Shown: in pieces, positions 19,209 through 28,047 of the stretch
How positions within the stretch are numbered: the stretch's first letter is position 1
Layout of the letters: every line of letters starts with the position of its first letter
Translations under genes and position numbers: made by a program
Assembly (NCBI GenBank): GCA_013375455.1
Contig: JABXJT010000009.1
Location: forward strand, 1 to 64,000
Source of the DNA: Candidatus Helarchaeota archaeon
GTDB taxonomy: Archaea; Asgardarchaeota; Lokiarchaeia; Helarchaeales; HEL-GB-A
Reading direction: 5' to 3'
Length of the DNA stretch: 64,000 bases
Notes under the pieces: model-generated
Told to the model about the DNA's origin: nothing
Database searches by the model: none
What the model saw: only the letters and a program-made list of their open reading frames with translations

Positions 19209-19868
19209 TTAATCAAATATATTGTCTGAATCACCAGTAGATTCTTCTGGTTCAGGTGAGGTTTCGGGACTTGGAAGTTCCTCTTGGACTTCGGGTAGTT
19301 CTGGGGTAACTGGTTCTACGGGATGCATCCGTTGCTCTCTAACCTTATCGATTAATTGCCCATACACGTCCACTTTCTCATCAAGTGGAGTAACAGGAAA
19401 AGTATCTTGAAATCCACAAGCGCCGCACTGTACTATAGCATAGTCCCTTTGGAGGGTAACATTTATTGTCAGGGTCCGAAATTCACATTTTGGGCACCCT
19501 AGCTTTGCACCCTTAGGAGTAAATGGAAGCACTGAATATTTTTCTGGATCTTTCACCCATTCTTTAGCAAAAACGAAGGCAGATTCATCACAACTTGAAC
19601 AATTGATTCTAATGGAGTTGGTAGATTCTATAAACTCAATTGTCACGCTTTTTTCCCTACAATTTGGACACCCAAATTTGACAGGGATGCGTGTTGGATT
19701 GTTATAATGGTACTTCTTACCACAGTTTTTGCATCGAATATCAAAGGCATTTGGGTCCTTATTAAAGGTAATTGAAACTGCTTTTTTTGAACACAATGGG
19801 CAATCAAATATCGTGGGTAATTTTGGCCTTGGTCGTGTTCGGACTTTTGTGCGTCTTCTTCTACCCAT
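19209..19868 (-). CDS. Elf1-like protein with three zinc ribbons
   Basis: A 219-residue protein. The basic N-terminus MGRRRRTKVR and the following FDCPLC zinc ribbon look like transcription elongation factor Elf1. Three CxxC...CxxC ribbons follow in tandem (CPLC/CKNC, CPNC/CSSC, CPKC/CGAC). After the third, PLDEKVDVYGQLIDKV matches the helix that follows the ribbon in eukaryotic and archaeal Elf1. The tail (about 40 residues) is rich in Pro, Glu and Ser. Elf1 proper has about 80 residues and one ribbon, so this looks like an expanded relative. It probably binds the RNA polymerase elongation complex. Confidence 0.72.
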   Translation of the reverse strand: MGRRRRTKVRTRPRPKLPTIFDCPLCSKKAVSITFNKDPNAFDIRCKNCGKKYHYNNPTRIPVKFGCPNCREKSVTIEFIESTNSIRINCSSCDESAFVFAKEWVKDPEKYSVLPFTPKGAKLGCPKCEFRTLTINVTLQRDYAIVQCGACGFQDTFPVTPLDEKVDVYGQLIDKVREQRMHPVEPVTPELPEVQEELPSPETSPEPEESTGDSDNIFD

Positions 19869-19973
19869 GAATTCATCTCCAATTATTGAATTCTCTACAG
19901 TATTATAATAAAGTTGTTACATTTGAAGAGTTGAATGCGCCACTTAAAGACTTATCGCAAGTTCCTAAAAAAT

Positions 19974-20774
19974 TCATAAATATCGAAGTAAGTCGGCAAC
20001 TGAGTCTAATACCAAATCAGGTTTAGGCTCATTAGGGGAAATTTGCTTTAACTCATGGAGCCCAGTTCCCGTTTTAACTAATATAGTGCCAATTTGGGCG
20101 TTCATTCCGGCTTTAATGTCTGTTATATAACGGTCCCCTACAATGATTGCCATGGATGGGTCAGCATTCTCTTGTTTTAATATAAATTCAATCATGAAGG
20201 GATTAGGTTTGCCAATAGTGATGATGGGAGAATGCCCCACTGCGGTAGTGAGTGCAGAAACTAGGGTTCCAGCTCCTGGAAGAAGCCCATGCTCTGTGGG
20301 AAGCGTGGGATCATCATTCGTTGCGATGAATTTTGCCCCTTTAGAAATGGCAATTAAGGCAACCGTAAGCATTTGAAACGTAAAATCTCGATCCAGCCCC
20401 ACTACAACATATTCAATGGCAGGATCCGAAACATCCCCAGATAATACGTGAAATCCGCTGGCTGAAAATTCTTGAATGAGCCCTTCTTCTCCAATGATAT
20501 AGACCATGGCTTTTGGATGCCTCTGTTGGAGATACTGGGCGGCTGCATGGGCGCTTGTAATGATCTGCCGTTCCTCAGCTTGAATTCCCATCTTAAGAAG
20601 TTTCTGCTGGAATTGTTTTCGAGTCCGGGTTGAATTATTCGTTAAATAATAGACTTTTTTCTTCCTTTCAACCAACTCATCCAGCACTTCTTTGGCACCC
20701 GGGATGGGTTCATCCCCTAAGTAAATGACTCCATCTAGATCGAAGATGAATAGAGATTTCTCCTTTAAAGTCAC
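19974..20774 (-). CDS. HAD-superfamily phosphatase (NagD/PGP type)
   Basis: A 266-residue HAD type IIA hydrolase. It has the nucleophile motif FDLDGV (Asp12, Asp14), motif II LTNNSTR, a C2 cap domain and motif IV GDRYITDIKAG. The family dephosphorylates small phosphoesters such as 2-phosphoglycolate, nucleotides or p-nitrophenyl phosphate. The true substrate is not evident. It lies 9 bp downstream of the metallo-beta-lactamase gene and is probably co-transcribed with it. Confidence 0.92.
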   Translation of the reverse strand: MTLKEKSLFIFDLDGVIYLGDEPIPGAKEVLDELVERKKKVYYLTNNSTRTRKQFQQKLLKMGIQAEERQIITSAHAAAQYLQQRHPKAMVYIIGEEGLIQEFSASGFHVLSGDVSDPAIEYVVVGLDRDFTFQMLTVALIAISKGAKFIATNDDPTLPTEHGLLPGAGTLVSALTTAVGHSPIITIGKPNPFMIEFILKQENADPSMAIIVGDRYITDIKAGMNAQIGTILVKTGTGLHELKQISPNEPKPDLVLDSVADLLRYL

Positions 20775-20783
20775 TAATTTACC

Positions 20784-21380
20784 TCATTTCAATGATTCCA
20801 CTAATTCTTCCACTTGTGATCGGGCATTTTGAGTCATAGGGCGACCATGAGAAAGAAAAATCACGTTAAAATCATAATTCAGTAATTTCTGAATGATTAT
20901 TTTTGCCTGATCATGATCTTTACAGTACATTTCCGGTGGAGCAATCAAGCCATTCTCATCAAAGATTGTATCCCCCATAATGATGGCTTTCCGGTCAGGA
21001 AGATATATTGAAATATTTCCTGCTGTATGCCCAGGAAGATGGATGATCTCCATATTACAGGAATCCAATTTTTGCCCATCTTTTAAATAAAAATCAGCCT
21101 TCTCTCTTATGTGCGAGGTCTCCGCCTCATGAAAGGCCAGCTGTGCTTCTGTTGTAGCTCGAATTTTTTTAATGTTAGCGACATGGTCCATGTGATAGTG
21201 CGTGATGATGATGAGCTTCAATGGTTTTCCGAGCTTCTCAATATAATTGAGGATTTTCGGGGCATCCTTCCGATTGAAACCCGTGTCAAAGAGGACCAGA
21301 TGTGACCCACAATCAATTAGAAAGACAGAAAGATAATCCACTCCATCGATGAGATGAATCCCATCTAATAATTCACCCAT
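20784..21380 (-). CDS. Metallo-beta-lactamase-fold hydrolase
   Basis: A 198-residue MBL-fold protein with the metal motif THYHMDH (His61, His63, Asp65, His66), a third histidine in LPGHTAGN, Asp in GDTIF and the terminal SHGRP. It resembles the glyoxalase II-like group of small hydrolases with two metal ions. The HAD phosphatase gene follows at 9 bp, so the two may act in one pathway, perhaps clearing a damaged thioester and phosphoester, but no substrate can be named. Confidence 0.9.
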   Translation of the reverse strand: MGELLDGIHLIDGVDYLSVFLIDCGSHLVLFDTGFNRKDAPKILNYIEKLGKPLKLIIITHYHMDHVANIKKIRATTEAQLAFHEAETSHIREKADFYLKDGQKLDSCNMEIIHLPGHTAGNISIYLPDRKAIIMGDTIFDENGLIAPPEMYCKDHDQAKIIIQKLLNYDFNVIFLSHGRPMTQNARSQVEELVESLK

Positions 21381-21519
21381 TCTTACACGACTCCTAAAAA
21401 TTTATTGCTGCTAATGCGTGAAAAAAGATCTTTTCTTGTATTCTAATGATCCAACAGTTTTTAAATAATCTTACGTATAAGGAAACACCAATCAATATAA
21501 ACATAAGATGTGAGTTGGA

Positions 21520-22065
21520 ATGTCTTCGATGGGAATTAAATTTGTACCGCTTCCGGAATATCTCCAACAACGCGTGATTAACGTTATGAAGAAAATAGAG
21601 AGCGGCGAACTTGATCCTGGGTTTGGTGGAAAGTTCTTCATGAAATATTTCTCACAAAGACTTGGGATTATCATAGATAACCACCCCAATACCGAAAAAC
21701 TGCATGAAGCTGCCAAAGGACAACAGCTTGCCCTGATTATTAAGGACTCTGTTGATTATCGGGCTACTTTTGGTGATAAAGTTACTGATTTCACCGCAGA
21801 ACCCGGGAGCAAACCATCTGATCCTGCGATGATCTTCTATGAAATGGATACTTTCCTGGATGTAATCTTAAGCAAAAAAGACCTCCTGCGTGCAGGCATC
21901 GAGAAAAAACTTGAAGTGCGAAAAATGGCAAAGCTTTTGAAATGGATGGCCCCGATCCTTGCGCTTCAAGATGATGAAACGCAAAAGCTCCTCGAAGAAA
22001 AATGCCCTGCAATTCTTGAACAAGTCTTAGACGAAATTGAAGCAGAAACAGGCATCAAGATATAA
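21520..22065 (+). CDS. SCP2-like sterol/lipid-carrier domain protein
   Basis: A 181-residue protein. Residues 55-140 have the SCP2-like pattern: strands around LALIIKDSVDYRATFG and VTDFTAEPG, then PAMIFYEMDTFLDVILSKKD and a helix with KKLEVRKMAKLLKWMAPIL, which corresponds to the hydrophobic helix over the lipid pocket. SCP2 domains bind lipids or acyl-CoA. The C-terminal helix EKCPAILEQVLDEIEAETG is extra. Family assignment is by pattern only. Confidence 0.6.
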   Translation: MSSMGIKFVPLPEYLQQRVINVMKKIESGELDPGFGGKFFMKYFSQRLGIIIDNHPNTEKLHEAAKGQQLALIIKDSVDYRATFGDKVTDFTAEPGSKPSDPAMIFYEMDTFLDVILSKKDLLRAGIEKKLEVRKMAKLLKWMAPILALQDDETQKLLEEKCPAILEQVLDEIEAETGIKI

Positions 22066-22077
22066 AAAAAAAGAGAG

Positions 22078-23553
22078 TTATAACGAAGGACTACTGCTAA
22101 AACTCCACCAAGTGTTTAGGCTATCCGAGGATGTATCATGCATTAAGGGCGATTGAATCCCTGCTAATGGCTGAGCCTTGCCAAATGGCCAGAAATTAAC
22201 TGCAAAGTTGTACGCATTAGCTACAGTTTGCCCTTGATCCAACTGTTCCCAGAACTGATGGAAGAACCATGAACCTGCGAACCCATCACCATTGTTACAA
22301 TCTACCCAATACCAGGCAAGCCTGTTCGCTGCAGCGCTGACGAAAACATAATTCGGTATATCATACCAGCTGGCACCGATATTATTATTTTCATTCAAGA
22401 AATTCCCGCTGAAGCAGCAATCTATGTTAATCATCATCCGCTCACAATTGATTTGGGAAACTAAAGCGTAAAATTCTGCCTCCGTGATGACGCTCCCGTC
22501 TGTTTCAAAATGGAACGTCGCATTTCCATCAGGCAACACTTTATTTGACCCATGATCGCCCATATAAATTATGAGTTGATCGTTGGGACGAATCGTGGAG
22601 GCAAAGGATCCCGCAACCGAAACATCTAACTCCTGCTTCACCCTACTTGCCGTCACGCTATCATTCTCCACGTCAATCACTGCCCCTACTAAGTCATTTG
22701 CAATCCCGTCGCCCAGCTTTATGTTAATGAGTCCATCCGTATCATCCTTCCAATAGAGCATAAAGAAAATGTTCTCGTCCGTGTAGCCATGAGCTTTTAG
22801 CACCTTGTAAACGTGCAAGGCTTGAGCTGGAAAGCCATCACAGTTCTTGTTCCGGGGAGGCGGCGGAGGATCAGGATTACTGGGATCCGTGAGATTGACA
22901 GTTACCCATATCAATCTCACATCGTCATAGGAAATCGTATCCGTAAGGGCGGACGGAAAACTACCATTCATAGCCATAATTAGTTTCAACTGAGTTATCT
23001 CATTTCCCGTATCATTATTGCAGACCCCTTCAACAGATACATAAGTATAATCCGCCGCCGCAGGAATGGTTCCTGACCAATCCGTCCGAACCACTTGATT
23101 GCTTGAATTCCACCATTCCAATCCAATTTTGATGCCCTCCCCAACTAGGGGTGCTCCCTCTGTATTGACCCATACTGAAAGATTATAGTATGCGTACTCT
23201 TTCAAAGCATAATAGTCAGACCAATCATAGATATACTCTGCATATAAATCGATATCTGGTCTTTCGATCCACACGGCCCCTGGACTAGTTATCGCCCCCG
23301 TGTAACCTGGATCTATGGTATAATTAACCCCTGGCCCAACTCGTTTCCACCATCTCCCGGTATCTGCCGAAAAATTAGAGTCAAACCCATCATTGAAATC
23401 GGGTTCCTCTTCAGATCCATAGAAATCGTTAGCACTGCAGACAATAAAGGCTTTCCTTTCGCCAGGCTGCTCCCACGGAAAAAGTACTAGCACCAATGTA
23501 GTTGTTAACGCTGCACAAATGATCACGACGATTAAAACCAATTTTTTATTCAT
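22078..23553 (-). CDS. Secreted legumain-like (C13) cysteine protease with inserted domain
   Basis: A 491-residue protein with an N-terminal signal or anchor (hydrophobic 5-27). The first strand of the caspase-like fold is KAFIVCSANDFYG (34-46). A roughly 170-residue insert, rich in aromatic residues and Asp/Asn with a carbohydrate-binding or jelly-roll look, follows (about 57-222) and ends in a Pro-rich hinge (PDPPPPPR). The protease fold then resumes with FPAQALHVYKVLKAHGYTDENI. Catalytic His334 is in YMGDHGSN and Cys380 in NIDCCFSGN. C13 enzymes cleave after Asn or Asp. It probably acts outside the cell. Confidence 0.83.
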   Translation of the reverse strand: MNKKLVLIVVIICAALTTTLVLVLFPWEQPGERKAFIVCSANDFYGSEEEPDFNDGFDSNFSADTGRWWKRVGPGVNYTIDPGYTGAITSPGAVWIERPDIDLYAEYIYDWSDYYALKEYAYYNLSVWVNTEGAPLVGEGIKIGLEWWNSSNQVVRTDWSGTIPAAADYTYVSVEGVCNNDTGNEITQLKLIMAMNGSFPSALTDTISYDDVRLIWVTVNLTDPSNPDPPPPPRNKNCDGFPAQALHVYKVLKAHGYTDENIFFMLYWKDDTDGLINIKLGDGIANDLVGAVIDVENDSVTASRVKQELDVSVAGSFASTIRPNDQLIIYMGDHGSNKVLPDGNATFHFETDGSVITEAEFYALVSQINCERMMINIDCCFSGNFLNENNNIGASWYDIPNYVFVSAAANRLAWYWVDCNNGDGFAGSWFFHQFWEQLDQGQTVANAYNFAVNFWPFGKAQPLAGIQSPLMHDTSSDSLNTWWSFSSSPSL

Positions 23554-24095
23554 AACATACCCTTCCTAGAATTCATTCTGTATTGTTCAGAATTCATTTT
23601 TTGTTTGATAACTTCTTTCATACCATGTGTATAAATTTCTTCTTAATTTTTAAAAACTTCTTAACAACCCTTTTTTTCTTTTTTTAAAGTTTTGTCGCCC
23701 TTTAATTCGAAAAAACCAACTTTTAAGCCGTTTTTAATACCCCTCTATTTCCTATGGAACATCCCGATATTACTTGAATATTACTCAAGAATGGGTAAAA
23801 ATTATCGAGATACTATGAAATAATTAATAATTAAAATAAGACATCACGTTACTTGAAAGATGCTAATAAACATTGTTATTTAACTTGATTCGCGTAAATT
23901 GGAATGAAATAAAGAAAATTTAGATTAGAATTTTTAAATTTCCCCACATAACCACTAGTTTTTTTGATTCATTTCAGAAATTTTTCAATAAATTGATGAA
24001 TATTTTTAAGAAAATGGTTATCACAATATATTCTCTCCTAATTTCAAATGTAGACATAACTGTTTTCTATATTTTGGCAATCCTCTAATTGTGGT
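23554..24095. other. Long AT-rich intergenic region, left part
   Basis: The first 540 bp of a 904 bp gene-free stretch between divergent genes. It contains the protease promoter region and the 13-mer ATTACTTGAATAT (near 23773), also seen near 16221. No ORF or RNA gene was recognised. Confidence 0.4.
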
Positions 24096-24404
24096 ATTCA
24101 CAAATTCATTCATTCATTTATATATTCACAAAATAATGAGTTGAAGAACCAATCTAAATTTGCACTGGAAATAAAGGGGTAGTTTCATTCACAGATCTTA
24201 TACTGAATTAAAACAAAGATTTCCAAAATCTGGAAGAAAATAGAGAAAAATGAAACTCGACTATTCACAATTCATTCACAAAACCCTAAAAATGAGATTC
24301 CAATCGAAATAATAGTGTTATACTAGTAGATGAGTACAAGCCACATACTATGCGTGATTCACACTTTCACTTTTTTATACTTTTTCATTACACAAATTCA
24401 CAAA
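24096..24404 (+). repeat. Cluster of seven same-strand ATTCACA repeats
   Basis: ATTCACA occurs at 24096, 24124, 24187, 24263, 24274, 24357 and 24396, all on the plus strand, most followed by AA. Spacings (28, 63, 76, 11, 83, 39 bp) are irregular, so this is not a CRISPR or a simple tandem repeat. At this base composition less than one copy would be expected by chance in 310 bp. They lie upstream of the TPR-like membrane protein gene at 24458. A regulator-binding cluster or iteron-like sites are possible. Confidence 0.5.
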
Positions 24405-24457
24405 AATAGCAAAAATTTTTTAGAGGTAAGAAAGAGGGTATTAAATAGGAGAGGTAA

Positions 24458-25084
24458 ATGGATTCAAGACGGATCGAAGAATTGAAATCATGGGTGCAGA
24501 TGGACCCTGGTGATAGTGGGGCGTGGTATGAACTAGGAATGGCGCATTATGCTGAAATGGAATGGTTGGAAGCGCACAAATGTTTTAAAACTGCCGAAAT
24601 TGCCATCTTGAATGAAGTCGGAGAAAAACTTAAAAATATGGGAAATATGGAATCATCTCAAATCTATTTTCAAAGGGCTCAGAACGTGGAAAATAAACCA
24701 TTCAAATTGGCTCCCGGGGGATCTAGTTGGTTACGAAATCTTCTTATCGTTACTGGAGCCATTGCATTAGTTTGCCTTCCTTTTGTATTCACCATACCGT
24801 TTCCCTGGAATATTTTTGGTGTCGTAGTTTTATTATTTGATCTCTTGGTGATCCTGATACTATTACCCATCGCGATCGTGAAATCTACTTCTTCTAGAAA
24901 ACGAGAACCCACGCAATTCTCGAATAAAATCAAGTACATTGAGGATCAAATGGAAGCAATTCAACAGGTTCCCCAGTTAGATGACGATCAGAAGTTCATC
25001 CAATTGGGCAAATTGAAGAGGAACCGAGCAAGAACGGCGCAAGAGCTAGTACGGTGTGCATATACGCGATCTCTAGAGCGCTAA
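24458..25084 (+). CDS. TPR-like N-terminus, two-TM membrane protein
   Basis: A 208-residue protein. Residues 1-80 form two to three TPR-like helix pairs (DSGAWYELGMAHYAEMEWLEAHKCFKTAEI). Two hydrophobic segments follow (about 92-112 and 117-140), then a basic stretch and a helical cytoplasmic tail (IKYIEDQMEAIQQVPQLDDDQK). The family is not recognised. It is probably a membrane scaffold. The long upstream region with ATTCACA repeats could regulate it. Confidence 0.68.
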   Translation: MDSRRIEELKSWVQMDPGDSGAWYELGMAHYAEMEWLEAHKCFKTAEIAILNEVGEKLKNMGNMESSQIYFQRAQNVENKPFKLAPGGSSWLRNLLIVTGAIALVCLPFVFTIPFPWNIFGVVVLLFDLLVILILLPIAIVKSTSSRKREPTQFSNKIKYIEDQMEAIQQVPQLDDDQKFIQLGKLKRNRARTAQELVRCAYTRSLER

Positions 25085-25099
25085 AAGTGAAGATGTTCT

Positions 25100-25573
25100 T
25101 TATTTCTTGAGTAAAGATTCATCGGCGTAGGCTGCCAGAATTTCCCCGAAGAAAAGGCGGTGTGTAGAACAGACCGCGCCTGATTCGGCGGTATGAATTA
25201 TTTTACATTCATAACTTATCATTGCTTCTTCGATCATTGGGACGGAGATGTGTTTAGAAGGGGTTAGCGTGAGCCCCGCTTGGGCGATTTTATCGGTGTC
25301 ACGCCCCGACGAACCACCAGCAATGGAAACAGCTGAGGAAATTTCGGGAGAAGGTACATTTAATGTAAATTCTGGGGTTTCGTTTAAGAGTGAATATGTA
25401 TATCGGCTGCGCGCTACAGCTATCGTACAGACGGGATACATCCACAACTCACCTATGGACTTCCAGTCCAGCGCCATCACGTTTATCTTCCCTTGACCCT
25501 TTGAGACCAACAAAGTGCTCTTACTAACCGTTACATCCGCTAGTTCATATGGGTCGATTTCAACTTTTTTCAT
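25100..25573 (-). CDS. Flavin reductase-like (flavoredoxin family) protein
   Basis: A 157-residue protein with the FMN-binding split-barrel pattern of flavin reductases and flavoredoxins: NVMALDWKSIGELWMYPVCTIAVARSR is the strand and phosphate-binding part, followed by FTLNVPSPE and SAVSIAGGSSGRDTDKIAQAGL. It likely binds FMN and passes electrons between NAD(P)H or ferredoxin and an acceptor. It is convergent with the TPR-like gene. Confidence 0.86.
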   Translation of the reverse strand: MKKVEIDPYELADVTVSKSTLLVSKGQGKINVMALDWKSIGELWMYPVCTIAVARSRYTYSLLNETPEFTLNVPSPEISSAVSIAGGSSGRDTDKIAQAGLTLTPSKHISVPMIEEAMISYECKIIHTAESGAVCSTHRLFFGEILAAYADESLLKK

Positions 25574-25623
25574 AAAAAATCTCCAAAAATCAATAGAAAG
25601 GGCGAATAATCTAGGGAGTTAGG

Positions 25624-26607
25624 TCATTTAAATGTTTGTTGATGGGAGGATGAAAGCTTGAGAGGGGGAAGGCGAACGCCATCGCAAGGGCCGATGTTGA
25701 AGTGAGGCATGCCTTCGAGGCAAGTGCCGAAGCCCAGTTCATATTTTTTAGCGAGTGATTTGAGAAGCTGAAGTAATTTTCGACGATATGAAGTTTTAGG
25801 ATAGTAATAGTTTCCTCGCTTAAATTTAGGGTTGAAATATAGGTCTTCGTAACGTTCAAGCAAGTCTTGCTCTCCCCGATTAAGAAAAAACATTTTTAAA
25901 CGTGCCCAAATCTCCTTCCGGAGTTTCAAGACCGAGGTAGTCAGGTGACTCGCACCTCGCTCAGCACAAGCGGCAATTACTGCTTCCAGCTGGTCCGGAG
26001 AATCATCAATGTAAGGGAGGATGGGATCAATGCGAAAGGCAGTGGGAATTCCTTCAGCAGAGAACCGTTCGAGAGCAGAGAGGCGTTTTTTGATGGATAC
26101 GGAGAAAGGTTCCAAGAGTTTCCGCCGCTCTTCATCTAAGGACGTGATCGTCCAAATCCCCATGCAATGGTCTCGATAGCGTGCGTGGAGATCGAGATCC
26201 TGTAACATGGCGTCAGATTTGGACATGATGTAATATGGAACGTGATGATCCTGCAAGACTTGAACGCATTGGCGTGTAACGTGATATCGGCGTTCTAATG
26301 GTTGATAGGAATCAGTGGCAGGGGAAATGTAGACGGGTGGAAAGAATTCATGCTTTTTTTTATATTTCTGAATTTCATTTTGAAGAACAGTGGGGGCGTT
26401 TACCTTAACTTGAATGATATCAAAGAAATTGGGGAAGAAAAAATAGGTCCCATAGCAGTAGAGGCACCGGTGCTGGCAGCCAGTATAAGGATTAATCACG
26501 AGACGATTTGGACATTCGGAATGGTGGGCCGTGAAGGGATGCAACAAGCTCTTACAGGTGGTTTCCTCCACGCCAATTGGGTCACGATTCCACCATTTCC
26601 ACGGCAT
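25624..26607 (-). CDS. Radical SAM protein, SplB/Rv2578c-like
   Basis: A 327-residue radical SAM protein. The cluster motif is C44-x3-C48-x2-C51 within NPYTGCQHRCLYCYG, typical of the spore-photolyase-like 'DNA repair photolyase' group (COG1533). Nearby features are PVYISPATDSYQPLE and FRIDPILPYIDD. Members cleave SAM to form a 5'-deoxyadenosyl radical. The substrate is unknown; most relatives lack proven photoproduct lyase activity. It stands alone between the flavin reductase gene and a membrane protein gene on the same strand. Confidence 0.9.
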   Translation of the reverse strand: MPWKWWNRDPIGVEETTCKSLLHPFTAHHSECPNRLVINPYTGCQHRCLYCYGTYFFFPNFFDIIQVKVNAPTVLQNEIQKYKKKHEFFPPVYISPATDSYQPLERRYHVTRQCVQVLQDHHVPYYIMSKSDAMLQDLDLHARYRDHCMGIWTITSLDEERRKLLEPFSVSIKKRLSALERFSAEGIPTAFRIDPILPYIDDSPDQLEAVIAACAERGASHLTTSVLKLRKEIWARLKMFFLNRGEQDLLERYEDLYFNPKFKRGNYYYPKTSYRRKLLQLLKSLAKKYELGFGTCLEGMPHFNIGPCDGVRLPPLKLSSSHQQTFK

Positions 26608-26663
26608 TGATTCAGTCCTCTTTTCTTATCGGGATGGATTGCATCCTGTATTAAAAATCAGAG

Positions 26664-27663
26664 TTAAGGAACTAAAGTGACATTGTAGTAAGGGATGGAA
26701 ACTTGGACATTAAGGGCTGTTGATTTGTCGGCACGTGGTTCTTCTTCATCAACTAAGTAGGGGGCAAAATTAACGAAGGATTCTTTAAAATCAGAGGCAC
26801 CCGAATAGTCTTTCAGGAGTTGGTCATTTTTAACGAGGTTGACTTCGCCACTGGCAAGGAAATTGAGTTCTGATAAGGGGTTCGTAGAAGTGATATTGAG
26901 ATTGAATTCTAAGATGATGGATGAATCAGCTGCCAACGCATTACCTCGGGTAGAGAAAGTGAAGGTGCCAGAATCGAAAGATCCATGAACCGTGCTGATG
27001 TGTTCGACAGTTGTGTTCTCCGGATTCTCGTAAAACCGCAAGGATATGTTGTAGCTGTCCAACGCGACGGTGTTTTTTAACTCGAGGTAGAATTTTACGG
27101 TGGTTTCATTCCCTCTTATGATGGTAGAGGGGGTCGTGTTCATTTTCACCAACTCCACCCACGTCGACATCTCGAGCGACGTACCATTTTCCATTATAGT
27201 TTCCCAAGAAAATGCGGAATCTAATTCATTAAAGTCATAATATATTTTATCTGATAATACGAGAGGGGGTATGGGGAGACTGGGTTCAATAATTTGATAG
27301 GAGTCATTAAAATAATCTGTAATTGTACAACTAAGAGTAGTATATTTGGGATTAAGGTGATACCAAGCGCGAATTCGATCGAACGTGATGCTTTGAGTAT
27401 CCTGGTCCAGCGTGGCGTGCACGAAATCAATTTCCGTATAGTAATAAATAGGTTCGGGCGGTCCCAAGAATACAAAGGTAATGGCTAATACCATAGCGAC
27501 AGCAACCCCGATAATCAGGCCGTATTTTTTCGTGTCCGATATTCGGCTTGATCCAACCCGCTTCGAATCTGCATGACTTTTTTGAAAAGATTTTTTAAGT
27601 GCTTTCTTTTTCTTTTCAAGTTCCTCTTTTTCTTCTTTTTTCAGCCGTCTTCTGCTTGGCATG
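26664..27663 (-). CDS. Single-pass membrane protein with extracellular beta-rich domain
   Basis: About 332 residues from the ATG at 27663, which has GGGAG 8 nt upstream; an ATG at 27675 is the alternative. A highly charged N-terminus (RRRLKKEEKEELEKKKKALKK) precedes one transmembrane helix (about 48-70). The remaining 260 residues are strand-rich with many Asn-x-Ser/Thr sites, consistent with a surface-exposed Ig-like or adhesin-like domain. No family is recognised. It follows the eL22 gene by about 25 bp and may be co-transcribed. Confidence 0.7.
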
Positions 27664-27687
27664 GAGAATTCTCCCATACCTACAAAC

Positions 27688-28008
27688 TTAGAGTTCTCGG
27701 AAATCTAAACCCTTTCGTTTTTGAATTTTGAATTCTTCATCTGCGGTGGAAATGACGCGGAATTTCTCTTTAATCTCAAATTTATGGAGGAATTTTTTAA
27801 GGAAAGTTTTGAGTTGGCGTTTATTGATGCGATTTTCAGTGAAACCAATGAGCACGTTCTTGCCAGATCGATCCACTACGGATCCGGCAGGGAGGCGTTC
27901 TTCAACAAAGGTGCCAAGCTCATCAACGAGGCGATCTTCTACCCAAGTCAAGTGGTCGGCGTCGATAACATACGAAACCGAAACATCTCTTTCTGAATCT
28001 TCGGCCAT
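27688..28008 (-). CDS. rpl22e: Ribosomal protein eL22
   Basis: A 106-residue protein that aligns with eukaryotic large-subunit protein eL22. A strand-helix start (VSYVIDADHLTWVEDRLVDELGTFVEERL) leads to the basic helix INKRQLKTFLKKFLHKFEI, equivalent to the eL22 pattern FSKRYLKYLTKKYLKKN, followed by KFRVISTADEEFKIQK, equivalent to WLRVVANSKESYELR. eL22 is known from eukaryotes and has been reported from Asgard archaea; it is absent from most other archaea, so this gene is the strongest lineage marker in the window. It binds 23S rRNA on the 50S surface. Confidence 0.83.
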   Translation of the reverse strand: MAEDSERDVSVSYVIDADHLTWVEDRLVDELGTFVEERLPAGSVVDRSGKNVLIGFTENRINKRQLKTFLKKFLHKFEIKEKFRVISTADEEFKIQKRKGLDFREL

Positions 28009-28047
28009 TGTGGATCATCTCAGTAATTATTAGTTCCAATAATTAAT

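Noticed and set aside
24096..24404. ATTCACA repeats as a CRISPR array
   Set aside because: The unit is only 7 bp, spacing is irregular and no cas genes are nearby.
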